Program-made: the position numbers and the translations under genes
Notes under the pieces: model-generated
What the model was told of the DNA's origin: nothing
The model's database searches: none
Seen by the model: only the letters and a program-made list of their open reading frames with translations
Assembly (NCBI GenBank): GCA_029204225.1
Contig: MU831940.1
Span: forward strand, 31,667 to 95,666
Direction of reading: 5' to 3'
From: Diphasiastrum complanatum
Lineage: Eukaryota; Streptophyta; Lycopodiopsida; Lycopodiales; Lycopodiaceae
DNA length: 64,000 bases
Shown: positions 10,424 through 21,600 of the stretch, piece by piece
How positions within the stretch are numbered: position 1 is the first letter of the stretch
Layout of the letters: every line of letters begins with the position of its first letter

Positions 10424-13400
10424 ATGGCTACGACAATCCAGACCAGAGTAGCAATCAGTCTTGATGGTGCAAATTACAGAATCTGGAAATTCAAAATCAA
10501 AACACTCCTGAAGGGCGAAGGCATCTGGTCGGTGACCGAGCTCTCAGAGGTGCAGCCTCCAAAGGGAGACCTGAGGAGAGCTGAATGGATCAGAAAGGAT
10601 GAGCGCGCAATGGCGATCATTGTTTCGTCCATAAATAAAGATTTACTCATGCAGATTGAAGACTGCGAAAGCAGCCATGCAGCGTGGGAAAGATTAAAGC
10701 AGAAGTATGAAGTGAGGACTGCAGCTTCAGTCATGCACCTTCACAATCAGCTACAATCCATACGGTGGGATGGGAACCAGTTAGATCAGCACGTTGAGAA
10801 GATCAGAACGATCTTCGCTCAACTCGCTGCATCAGGACAGGAGCACCAGGTCCCAGCACCACAGCAGCTGATGTACTTCATGAAATCTCTACCGACGTCC
10901 TATCAGCCGCTGAGAATGCTCATACTGAGTCTACCAGATATGACATTCGACAAAGCAGTCAGTCTTGTCGCTGATGAGAGACTGATGAGAGACGAAGGAG
11001 AGGGAAGCAGTGATCAAGAGAAGGCTCTCTTCACAAAAGGAAAGAAGAAGAACAAAAATAAGCCAAGATTCAAGAAGACGAAGTCCTCGAATCAACAATC
11101 TTCTTCTTGCGATCACTGCCACAAACCAGGCCATACGGCCAACAAATGCTGGTTCAATCCAACAATACCTTGCATGCACTACAAGAAGAAAGGGCATTCT
11201 ACATACGACTGCAGATTCAACCCAAAAAGGAAAAACAAAGTTGAAAAGGCAAACGTTGCAGAGTCATCAAAGGATGCTGAAAGAGGTAACGAAGCTTTCA
11301 CGATACTCGACAAAGCTTCGACAAGCTACTCTGAACACGACTACGATGTAGTCATCGATTCAGGAGCAACATCTCACATAACCTGCAGCAAGAAGATCTT
11401 GATCAACTTTTGCAAACTCGAAAACGACAGAGCAGTGATTCTAGGCGATGGAAGCAGACACGATGTCAAAGGCATCGGCTCTCTACACCTACGAACACTG
11501 TCAGGCCAAGCAGAGCTGCCAGGAGCACTCTATGTGCCCTCACTCAGAAAGGATCTGCTATCTGTCTCCAAGATGGCAGATCTAGGCATTCGAGTTTTGT
11601 TCGACAGCAACACTTGCCGTATGATCGAGAAGATGACAAACAAGTTGTTGACGGTCGGATGCAGAGAAGGAAATCTCTACCAGGCCAAAATAATCAGCAA
11701 CTCTGAAAGCATATTAAATGCTTCAGAAAACAAAGATCAGCTCTGGCATAGAAGAATGTATCATCTGAACATGCGGAGCCTGTATGACATGAGCAGAAAG
11801 GACATTGTCACAGGTCTCAAGATTTCAAGGCCAGAGGCTGAGTTCTACGAAGCTTGTCAGAAAGGCAAGCAACATCGGAATCCATTCACACACGAGGGAA
11901 GAAGAGCCAAAGAAGTTCTTGAGCTCGTCCACTCTGATGTGTGTGGACCGATGACAACAGATTCGCTCTCAGGTTCAAGATATTTTCTAACGTTCATAGA
12001 TGATTATAGCCGAATGACCACGATCTACTACTTGAAGAAGAAATCCGAAGTATTTGATTCTTTCAAGAAGTTTGTGGCATTCGCAAAGCAACACACCTCG
12101 AAAAAGATACAGATCCTTAGATCTGACAATGGAGGTGAATACAAAAACACATAATTCTCAAGATTCTGCGAAGAACAGGGGATCAAACACCAGTTCACTC
12201 CTGCATACACACCAGAATACAACGGAGTGGCAGAAAGAAAAAAAAAAACGCTAGTCGAAGGAGCCAGATGGCATGATGGCACAGGCTCAATTGCCAGGTC
12301 AATTCTGGGCCGAGGCAATAGCTGCAGCTGTACACCTGCAGAACAGATCTACAACGACAGCGCTGGAGAACAAAACACCATACGAAATGTGGACAGGCAG
12401 AAAGCCTGATCTGTCATACGTACGAGTGTTTGGATGTGCAGCATACAAGCACATTCCAAAGGAAAAGAGAAGCAAGCTCGATAACAAATCCGAGCAAACA
12501 ATCATGGTCGGCTACTCGAACGGAACACATGTGTACAGACTCTATGATCCAACCACGAAGAAGGTTGTTTCGAGCAGAGATGTGAAGTTCGACGAGTCCA
12601 CATTCCCTGGACTGAAAGACGAAAGAGGCCATGAGATCTTCACACTGCTGCCTATTCAAGAGGGAGATCGAGGACATACATCAAATCAGAATGCAGAGCC
12701 CCAAATTCCAGAGCAGCAGGAAGCAGAGGATCGACCCCACGAACAAGAAATGTTCGAGCAGCGACGAAACGAACCTCGAAGGTCAACAAGACAAAGAAGA
12801 GCTCCAAACCGCTATTCTGACAATCTTCAATGGAGCGAAGACACACAGTTCGAGTACTGCAGCTTCACAGAAGAGCCAGCAACATACCAAGAAGCTATCC
12901 AGAGTCCAGAGGGAGAATTCTGGAAGCAGGCAATGTCAGAGGAGATCGAGTCGATGAGGCAAAACGAGGCATGGACATTAGAGCCACTGACAGAAAACAG
13001 GAAAATAGTCGACTGCAAGTGGGTGTACAAGAAAAAGCTAAAATCAGATGGCACTATTGGCCGCTACAAGGCAAGGCTTGTCGCAAAGGTCTACACGCAG
13101 AGATATGGTGTCGACTATTTCGACACATATTTGCCCATGGTGAAGATGACAAGCATAAGGCTACTCCTTCCATATGCCACACAGTACAATCTGGAAATTC
13201 ACCAGATTGACGTGAAAACAACCTTTCTTCACGGAGATCTAGAGGAGGAAATCTTCATGAAGCAACCTTAAGGCTATGAAGACCCCGACAACAGACAATA
13301 TGTCTGTCGATTGCAAAAATGCATCTACGGTCTAAAACAGGCATCACGGGCCTGGTACAAAAAGCTTGATGATCTTCTGAAGTCTCTAGACTTCAACCCT

Positions 13401-14463
13401 ACTCAACCAGACTGTAATGTCTACATCAAAAGAGTAGGAAAGGATTTTGTGATACTGACCATTTTCGTGGATGATTCACTGATGATAGAAAATTCCTTGA
13501 TGCTGATCAAAGACACGAAGAGTCAGATTTCTGAAAGCTACGAAATCACAGATCTTGGAGAAGCAACAAAATGCCTAGGGCAAGAGATCAGAAGAGATCA
13601 AACAAATGGCAAAATGCACTTGAGTCAGTCAGAATACGCTAGAAAAGTGCTGAAGCAGTACCACATGATGGACTGCAAAGAGAAAGCCACACCAATGATA
13701 GCTGGTGCCAAGCTCACGAAACAGGATTGCCCAAAAACAAAAGAGGAAGAACAGAAGATGGCAGGTATACCCTACCAGAACTTAATCGGGAGTCTGATGT
13801 ACTTGACAATTTGTACCAGACCGGATCTGGCCTTCTTTGTTTACGCATCGAGCCAATTCTGTTCCGATCCTAGTCTAGAACATTGGCAAATGGCCAAACG
13901 AATCCTACAGTATCTGAAGGGTACCCAGAATATTGGATTAACCTACAGAGCTAGAAACGAGGAGAAAGGATTCAAACTGCATCACTATAGTGATGTGAGC
14001 TGGGCGAGCTGCAAGGATGACAGCAAGTCCATTACTGGAGGATGTACAATAGCGTGCGGAGCTTCAATCAACTAGATATGCAAAAAGCAAACCCTGGTAG
14101 CTCAATCCTCTTGCGAAGCTGAGTATGCCGCAGCCTCGAAAGTGGCAAATGAGGTAGTGTGGCTGCGGATGATGTTGGAGGCAATCGGGATAGCACAAGA
14201 GGGGCCAAGCACGATGATGATGGACTCCCAGAGTGCCATCTATCTGTCCCAGGATCCTGTCTTCCATTCAAAGACGAAGCACATTCCTCTGAAGTACCAT
14301 CACATTCGAGATAAGATCTCGAAAGGAGAGCTCCAGGTTCAGTTCACAAAATCAGAAAGTATGATTGCAGATCTCCTCACGAAACCGCTCGACAAGCCTC
14401 TCTTTACCAAGCAAAGAGAGGCAATTGGATTGAACGAACAAAGCTGCAAGGTTCAAGAGGGAG
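10424..14463 (+). pseudogene. Ty1/copia gag-pol polyprotein, nearly complete
   Basis: The frame opens at ATG 10424 (MATTIQTRVAISL). In order: a UBN2-type gag; a CCHC zinc knuckle (11108-11149) and a second degenerate one (11171-11212, second Cys is Tyr); aspartic protease with D-S-G at 11357-11365; GAG-pre-integrase WHRRMYHLNM, in which one zinc Cys is Tyr (YEAC); integrase core with HSDVCGP, FIDDYSR, RSDNGGEY, YTPEYNGVAER; reverse transcriptase with FVDD (13464-13475) instead of YVDD; RNase H with SSCEAEYAA. Copia order (integrase before RT) is clear. Lesions are TAA at 12152-12154, a frameshift near 12271, TAA at 13269-13271 and TAG at 14073-14075. The gene is dead but young. The start has no LTR or primer site before it, only hAT sequence. 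Confidence 0.93.
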
Positions 14464-14708
14464 TGTCAAAAATGGTGAACTCCTGCAACTTTGTCGCAGC
14501 ACGAACAAGACACGAAGGTCGAACGAGAACAATTCGAGACAATCAACGTGTCTTTGACTCGAAGCACGAACGATTCGCGAATCAATCGCAAATCGTAAAC
14601 ACACCTCCAGGACCGCAAAGCACAAAATGGACGCAAAACGAAAACTACGAAAAGAAACGAAAAGAACGAAAACACACGAAGAGAAATCTTTCGTGCTGCC
14701 AGCCGGCA
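14464..14708 (+). repeat. 3' LTR of the hAT-embedded copia (245 bp)
   Basis: A purine-rich tract, CAAGAGGGAG, ends at 14463. The next bases are TGTCAAAAATGG, and the segment ends GCCGGCA at 14708, giving the TG...CA ends of an LTR. hAT sequence resumes with GCCGATCCCG at 14709. No matching 5' LTR exists on the left side. Confidence 0.6.
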
Positions 14709-14862
14709 GCCGATCCCGTAGCGTCCCCCCCGTGGGTCGGACTCGCAATCCCCCCAAATGTGCTCGAACCCGAGAGGCGTTCCCTGTGAACTGCTTTCGA
14801 CAAAAAGGGCAACGCGACTTTTTGTCGGGCATCAACTCCACCTCATCCCAAATGGGACGAGC

Positions 14863-14866
<4 letters not shown>
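14709..14866 (-). pseudogene. N-terminal BED-finger remnant of hAT transposase, copy 2
   Basis: The minus strand reads from ATG at 14866, then by a one-base shift into [17 protein letters not shown] and [14 protein letters not shown], matching residues 10-50 of the copy 1 transposase. Homology ends at the copia LTR. The frameshift after the start codon and loss of the core make it non-functional. Confidence 0.75.

Positions 14867-14954
<88 letters not shown>
14867..14954. repeat. (CT)n microsatellite abutting hAT copy 2 start codon
   Basis: About 44 units; on the transposase strand the (GA)n runs directly into the ATG, as in copy 1. Confidence 0.97.
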
Positions 14955-14957
<3 letters not shown>

Positions 14958-15019
14958 TTCTCGGGCTTCTACGGACTGTTCCGCTGCCCGCGCGCCCGCG
15001 TTCGAGGCCTGGACGCGTT

Positions 15020-15140
15020 CTGGGCCCCGAACGCATCCGCGTCCAGAAAAAATTTTCAAATTCTTTTTTTGGACACGTCCGACCCCGCGTCCAGGGGTCG
15101 GACGCGGACGTGAAAAGCCTGCACCCTCATGTCTGATATA
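15020..15140. repeat. Right terminal inverted repeat of hAT copy 2
   Basis: Contains CCGCGTCCAGGGGTCGGACG and ends CACCCTCATGTCTG, paralleling 7080-7190. The last bases run into an AT-rich palindromic element. Confidence 0.55.
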
Positions 15141-15175
15141 TAGATATATATATATCATAGAACCATAGGTCCCGG

Positions 15176-15351
15176 GGTACTGGGTACCGCGGGGCCATAC
15201 TGGTACCGCGGTACCATAATATATAACATTGTTTTTTTAAATTTTTTATCTAAATTTTCTAAGGGTACTGGGTACCGCGGGGCCATACTGGTACCGCGGT
15301 ACCATAATATATAACATTTTTTTTTAATATTTTTTATCTAAATTTTCTAAA
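15176..15351. repeat. 88 bp tandem repeat with GGTACC palindromes
   Basis: Units start at 15176 and 15264. Each contains GGTACTGGGTACCGCGG, the palindrome GGTACCGCGGTACC, and then an AT-rich tail. Confidence 0.88.
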
Positions 15352-15375
15352 AAATTTAATAATAATAATAATCTA

Positions 15376-15991
15376 GTGGGCATTATGGGTATCACCTTGA
15401 AGCTCTTGACAAGAGAGCAGTGCATTTATGCAGGTTGCCGGTTCTGACGAGAGTAGTGCATTGATGTAGGTTGCTCCAACTTCTAATGAATGCCTCTCAA
15501 TGTGGTAGTTATATAGTAGCGACCACCATCTGAGAGAGCGAACAGCCAAAGGACCAAGGGGATGCAAAACACCAAAAAGTGTGTTTTCGCTCAGGGAGTC
15601 GGAAGGCCTAATCATGAAGAGGCCGTACCCTGCCGTTGGGGGGCTCTGCCCCCCAAACCCCCCCACCAAGAGGCTACCACCCCCCGGACCCCTTGTTTCT
15701 CGAGGGGCTCCGCCCCTCGAACCCCCTTGGACTTCCTGCTATGCAATCCAGCCATCTCCTAACCATCATGGTCTCACAATAGACCCCATACTAACAATCG
15801 TGCTCAATAATGGCTTCTCCTCATAACGGGGGCCTTACAGATTTGAGCTCATGGTTAACTAGTGACTACTTAACTGAGAGGTGCATTATTTAGTTATGTC
15901 TAGCACATTTTGTAGCTGAAACTACTGGAAACCTGCATAAATGCACTACTCTCGTCAAGAGCTTCAAGCTGATACCCATATTGCCCACTAA
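15376..15991. mobile_element. Non-autonomous terminal-inverted-repeat element, ~0.6 kb
   Basis: About 58 bp at the left (AGTGGGCATTATGGGTATCA...) is the near-perfect inverse of 15934-15991 (...TGATACCCATATTGCCCACT). The interior has two GC hairpins, at 15638-15654 and 15701-15719, and no protein domain. It sits in the AT-rich tail of the second 88 bp unit. Flanking target duplications are not clear in the AT-rich surroundings. Confidence 0.7.
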
Positions 15992-16154
15992 ATTTATTTA
16001 TTTTCTAAATATTAAAAAATGGTACCGCCCTGGTACCGCGGACCAGAGGGCGGTACCGTACTGGCTGTACCACCATTATGGTACCGGCGGTACCACAGGG
16101 AACTATGCATAGAACCCATGGTTCTTAGAACCGTGGGTCCTGGGAATCGTGTTG

Positions 16155-16192
16155 GGAACCGTACCACGGTTCATGAACCGTGGTACGGTTCC
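16155..16192. repeat. Perfect 38 bp palindrome
   Basis: GGAACCGTACCACGGTTCA is followed at once by its exact reverse complement, with no loop. Related half-palindromes (GAACCGTGG, ACGGTTC) recur at 16105-16145 and 16526-16620. Confidence 0.95.
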
Positions 16193-16249
16193 TGTAGTTA
16201 ATTAATTTTTTTTTTTCCCAATTACCCCTCCCAAGTCATTTTTGGTCCT

Positions 16250-16450
16250 CATTTCATAAATTTCACAAATTTCACACAGATTTCACAAACGGTCCTCTAA
16301 TTTCACAAATGATTTCACAGATTGAACCAGATTTCACAGATTTTTGGATCTAATGTCACAAATGATTTCACAGATTGAACTAGATTTCACAGATTTCACA
16401 AATGGTCCTCTGATTTCACAAATGATTTCACAGATTTCACAAATGTCACA
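16250..16450. repeat. Short tandem repeats of ATTTCACAAATG/ATTTCACAGATT
   Basis: About twelve copies of an ATTTCACA core, grouped in a larger unit (ATGATTTCACAGATTGAAC, about 16310 and again 16361). Confidence 0.85.
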
Positions 16451-16697
16451 AATTTTTTTTGGCATTTTTTTGGGCTATTTTTGGGTATGGGAAACAAAAA
16501 AATTTTAATTAATTAATTAATTAATTACTGTACGGTTTACCACGGTCCCAGGCAAAAAAAATTGTGAACCGTACGGTTCACTGTACGGTTCTCAAAACCG
16601 TGGTGAACCGTGGACGGTTCATTGATTCTATGATATATATATCTATATATATATATGAAATATATGAAAAAAAAAAAAAAAAAGGTGGACGCGTCCG

Positions 16698-17092
16698 TGT
16701 TGAAATAAATGCCTATTTTGCCCCTTAAGGCTTGTATACTTGTAACTTGTAAGTTGTGCATAAGACGTGGGGGTAAAACAGTTATGTACATAGTACACCA
16801 CACCCCACTTGTGCTAATTAGGCAAGTAATAACAAGTAGGTTGAGGACCTATGTGGGGTCTAGAGCTAGAATTAGTATGCACCACCTCTCTACATTACAT
16901 GCTATATGTGGTCCTTTCTTTGGAGGGGTTTCCACGCCCTACTACTCCTTCAATAATCATTCAAGTTGAGCGAGCTTTGAAGTCCTCTCTCTCTTGCTTT
17001 TGTCTTCTACTCCATAGCTGGTTTTTTCAAGCTTTCATAGTGTGCTTACTGTGTTGTTATGATACTCCATAGCTAGGCCTTGGATTTTGTCA
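16698..17092 (+). repeat. 5' LTR of copia element 2 (395 bp)
   Basis: Begins TGTTGAAATAAATG and ends TTTTGTCA, immediately followed by a primer-binding site. These are standard Ty1/copia LTR boundaries. The left neighbour is GGACGCGTCCG, a hAT-like subterminal motif. Confidence 0.8.
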
Positions 17093-17104
17093 TGGTATCA
17101 GAGC
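17093..17104 (+). promoter_or_regulatory. Primer-binding site for tRNA-iMet
   Basis: TGGTATCAGAGC lies directly after the LTR CA end. It is complementary to the 3' end of plant initiator tRNA-Met, where copia minus-strand DNA synthesis starts. Confidence 0.92.
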
Positions 17105-17467
17105 AGGTTATGTTGCCTGTGGTGTGGTGAAAGCTTGGACCTGTTCTTGATCAGATTCCTGCCATTCCTGGAGAGCAGCTTATCTTTGAGGAGGGCGCAT
17201 TTTTTGTAGGGGCATCTGATCTCTATGCTATCTGCATGGTTGGAGTACTGTTGGCAAGGGGAGTGCTGTGACACAAAAACTTTCTAATTTGGGAGAAAAG
17301 AATTTGAGTCTTTTTGGACAGCCAAGACTTTAGGAGGCCGCTTTCTACAGTGGGCACTTCAGCGAAAGTTTTGAGTGGATCTTGGACAAGGGCCAGGACA
17401 GGCATACAGGGGGATAGTTTCAAATCCAGAAGCTGAGGGTTATTGAGCAAGTGGCTGCATACCCTAT

Positions 17468-18170
17468 TTGGGTGAAAAACCCAATTTACCTTTTGTGTTT
17501 TATTTCTATCCAACTATGTCTAGTTTTACAGAGACATGTGAGACAGCAAGTACAACTAGGTTTCTCTACTTGAAGAACAAGTTGCATACTCTCAGAATGG
17601 AGATAGGGGAGACAGTTACTTATCATCTTACTAAGATTCAGGATCTTAGATATCAGCTTTCTGTGCTTGGAGAGTCTATTGTTGACAAAGACTTGGTGCC
17701 AATAGTTCTGAATAGCTTGTCATATGCTTATCAAAACTTTGTGATGATGATATCTGTGAGGGAGAAGATCCCTACCTATGAAGAGGTCTACGGTCTCTTG
17801 TTACAGGAGGAGATGACGAGAGTTAATCTCTCCAAGAGGGAAGGTTTTCAGGAGCATGCCTTTGCTTCGAAGGAGAAGCAAAATCCAGCCAAGGACAATA
17901 AGAAAGGAAAAGGCAAGAACAAAAGAGCACCACAAACACTTGAGCAAGGAATGGAGAACTTGCAAATGTCAGAAGCACAATCCTCCTCGAGTACTTCTTT
18001 CACACCTCGAAGGAAGGGGAATTGCAATTACTATGGTAAATATGGACACTTTGCTTTTGAGTGCAGGAAGAAGCTTGCAGAGCGAAAGAAGGGCACAAAG
18101 AAGCAAGGAGGAAATGTTGTTGAGAGTGTTGCAAGAGAGGAGCAGAGTGACATAAGGCAAGCTGACTATC
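17468..18170 (+). pseudogene. Copia element 2 gag, 5' part damaged
   Basis: The frame gives a copia gag: FLYLKNKLHTLRM, then YHLTKIQDLRYQLSVLGES and IPTYEEVYGLLLQEE, then a Lys-rich linker and a zinc knuckle CNYYGKYGHFAFEC (18023-18064), where the second Cys is Tyr. The usual gag start between the PBS and 17468 is disrupted. At about 18170 the sequence jumps into reverse transcriptase, so protease and integrase are deleted. Confidence 0.85.
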
Positions 18171-18173
18171 AGG

Positions 18174-18692
18174 TTGGTTTTAGCATTGGCTGCATATTTT
18201 GGTTGGGAGGTCCATCAAATGGATGTGAAGAGTGCTTTTTTCAATGGACAGTTGGCTGAAGAAGTCTACATGGATCAGCCACAAGGTTTTGAGGCTAAGG
18301 GCAAAGAAACTATGGTATGCAGGCTTAAGAAGGCCTTATATGGTTTGAAGCTAGCACCCCGGGCCTGGTATAGTCGTATTGACGACTATTTTGCCAAGGA
18401 GCAGTTCATAAAGAGTCAGTCGGATTGCAACCTGTTCGTAAAGGAGGAAGATGGGAGCATTGTTTTGATAGTTCTCTATGTGGATGACTCAGTCATCACG
18501 GGTAACAATGGGCAGCTTATTGAAAAGGTGAAGGCTCATTTATCAAATGAGTTTGAGATGAAGGATTTGGGTCTAATCCACTATTGTCTTGGCTTGGATG
18601 TTTGGGAAAAGCAAAACTGTGTGTTTATTTCCCAAGTTAACTATGCATGTGAAGTCTTGCACAGGTTCAACATGCAGGTTCAACAACAATGA
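18174..18692 (+). pseudogene. Copia element 2 reverse transcriptase fragment
   Basis: Reads VLALAAYFGWEVHQMDVKSA, then MDQPQGFE, LKKALYGLKLAPRAWYSRID and the intact catalytic motif LYVDDSVITG, ending at CEVLHRFNM near 18673. It is in a different frame from gag. RNase H and the 3' LTR are missing; the break is followed by unrelated AT-rich sequence, suggesting a later insertion or deletion. Confidence 0.9.
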
Positions 18693-21600
18693 TAATTAAC
18701 CAAGAGTCTTTTCTAGAATCCACAAATAATCAAAGATGCAAATGATAATTCATAATAAGAAAACTAAAGTCACTATACACATTGATAATCAGATTTCATG
18801 TACATTAATTCACATAATACTGGAAAGTATAGGAGTGAAATACGTACCATCAGAGTGTTGAGTCACCGACTGCTTAAATAGGGAAATCCGAATCACGGGT
18901 AAGCAGAAATCTGGAACTGGTCTCCATGGAATTGCCAATGAGTTAACAATATGATGTGAGGACACTTGAGCTTGTGGTGCAAATATAACTTTGCGGGCCT
19001 ACTGAACTTAGGAGAGTTCAGATCAGTTATGTGGTACTACTGTACACGTGGGCTGGAGAGCTAACAACTAGTTCACTGTTGGAGTCTTTTTGAAGCTAAT
19101 GCCCCGATCAATCAGTACTCAAGTTGTATTGTGTTTCATTGCTTTCACCTGTGATTAGATGGCAGCTTCTAGCTGAAAGGGTCAGCGCTAAGTCTCAGAC
19201 GTGTATTGATAGTTATAATCCAGCACACCAGAGCTCTCATAGAATGATCCTTTTGCTGAGGCAATGATGACAGCTCACTACAAGTGGTCTCTCAAATCCT
19301 GCCACAATACGTAAGTTAACAAGCCACTGATAGTAACTCTGTAGAGTGGAGAAAAATATATCGGGACTTTCTTCCATTTCTGCAGCTTTAGTAACCAGAT
19401 GCTCCTCTCCGACTGCCACCATAGATGAGTTCTACCTCACATTGCGAATTCGACCAAGGCCACGACTGTGATTACGGCTCTGATTGTAACTGTAACAGCG
19501 TCTGTGGCTTCTTGATTAAACTTTCTTTTGTAATCATAGCCTTTGTCTTTCAGCAGGTAGTGCTCAGGAGATCGGATGTGAGGATGGAACTCAAAATAGA
19601 ATGTTGCCATATCTATAATCAGCACCTCTCAAAATAGCAATCAGTATTTCATTCAAGCGCTCACTCAGTTTGTACAATCAGTTGCTCATAAGCAATACTA
19701 GGATTTGTGAGATGATCCATTCCTCAACCATTTCACACTCCATCTTATGAGATAGTTAAAGTGTTTCATAACAGTAAGCTCTAAAACAAACTCTATTTCA
19801 GATTCCGACTCTCACAAGAACAAATCTCTGAGGAGTTATATGGACTCGAACCCACCGTGTCTCTTATTCAAAACTGACATCAACACTGATGCTAACACTC
19901 TTCTTCAACATTTGTCTCTTTCTTTCCTATCTCCGTTTCTCATACATGCTAATGTTCTCTCACACTCACACTCACACTCTCTTTTCTCTCCCTTGTACTC
20001 TCACATCTTCTTCACCAAATCTCCACTCTTTCATGATTCATTTTTTCCAAAGCATAATGATAATGATAATGATAGCCTCTCTCTTGTACATGGCAGCGAT
20101 GGATATCCTTATACGTCATGCTTAGTAAGGAACAGCGACCATCCTTTAGTGTTTTGGAGGCCCGTGCTCAGACCCGTTGAATGAGATGACAACAACTTCA
20201 AGGTGGTGTGGATAACTGACTCTCAGTTTACTGCGCCTAGGGAGGTGCTCAGATACATGTTTAGATTGTTTGGCTTTTGGCTGGCAATACGGTTCAGAGA
20301 TTGCAATTTTGTCATGGAAGATAATTCTGATCGTGCTCTGTCTATCTGGCAGCGATGGTTGGTCATGAAGTATGCCAGAGGCAGTGATGATATCTCATAA
20401 TTGCCCACAGTCTCTGACTACCTTGTTCATTTCTGATCATTACCAGCTCTCAGAGCGTGGGAGAGAACGTAGCAGCTACAGCGATGAAGTGCCATTAGGC
20501 AGGGATCAATAGATTTCATTGAGAAGGTTCGTAGGTAGAGTAGTCATTGTCCCTCTTGAGTGTGATAGGGAATTCCCATGGCAGGTTCCACAAGCATTAG
20601 TGACAGCTCTGATCATCAGTAGCGATGGTTGGTATGCATGAGAGCACTCCTTGTATTGTAGAATCAAAGCTTCATCCTTGCAACTGTTCAGTAAGAACGA
20701 TGCCTTCTTGGTGTAAGTGTTTGCATTGATAGCATCATCATCCTCGTGGTACACCAGAACAGTTTTCACACGTTTCTTCAACTTGTACGTATCATGAAGT
20801 GAGCAGCTTTAGACTATTGTTCTTCATTTTCATGTAGTTCTGCCACTCCTTCACAATGTTGCAAATACTTGTGATCTTTGTGGCTCGGCAGCTGCAAGAA
20901 TAGTACATGTCAATACAGCTATAAGAGCCCGTTGTAGCTCCTCCTCGTTTACCAATCTGCCTTGCTCTTTCTTCCTTGTTTCGATTGATTGCAGTAACGT
21001 CTCAAAGAAGAAGCAAGTCCACACACAGGCTCGTTCTCAGATCTTGGAAGGGATCTTGTATTCACTGCAGGATCTCTAGCATGTAGAGGAGAACAAGCTT
21101 CATTACTGCTTGCTCAGCTAACAACTTTGCCATCCTTAAACTAGAACGTGGCTTGCTGAAGGAAGATGCTTGCTCTATGAATCCTTTCCCAGCGTGTGCA
21201 TTTTCAAGATTTTCATCGTCTAATCTCTCTCTTGAAACCTTGTCATATATGACCCCCTCCTTATGAAACTCCACCTCTTATATTCTTTTCCATGTATTTT
21301 TCTTTTCTTCAAAACTTCCCTTCAAAGTGTTATTTGGCCTTCCTTTTGGAGTTTCACTTTTTCTTGATAATTCCAGGTTTTGAACTTCATTTCCGAAGTT
21401 GCCCAATATGACCTTGCAGAATAAGTTTCGGGTATTCCAAAAAAAACAAAGGTGAGTCTGATGTTTGCCGGCAGTTTTCATCATGAAAATTTCATACAAC
21501 TTTCCAGATAGCACTTTGACACTCAAACTGAAGAATTGCATTGTAAGATTCAGATGAGCGAAGTTTTCTCTATCGAACTTCATCTGTAAAAATTCTTATG

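Larger units (their letters stand above)
7951..15140 (-). mobile_element. hAT DNA transposon, copy 2, carrying a copia gene
   Basis: It begins with the TIR TAGGGATGAGGGTCC at 7951 and ends near 15140 in CACCCTCATGTCTG. In between it keeps the transposase tail (9800-10415), the transposase N-terminus (14709-14866) and both CT tracts, in the same order and orientation as copy 1. The 1.5 kb core of the transposase is absent and a copia polyprotein with a 3' LTR lies in its place, so the copy cannot mobilise itself. The outer right end is followed by another element, hiding any target duplication. Confidence 0.6.
15140..16660. mobile_element. Palindrome-rich (GGTACC) non-autonomous element
   Basis: The ends are inverted: TATATATCATAGAACCAT on the left (about 15150) and its imperfect complement GGTTCATTGATTCTATGATA on the right (about 16617-16636), each beside an AT-rich tract. 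The body is packed with GGTACC and GAACCGTGG palindromes. It encodes no protein. It is interrupted by the inverted-repeat element at 15376-15991. The class is not recognised. Confidence 0.45.
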
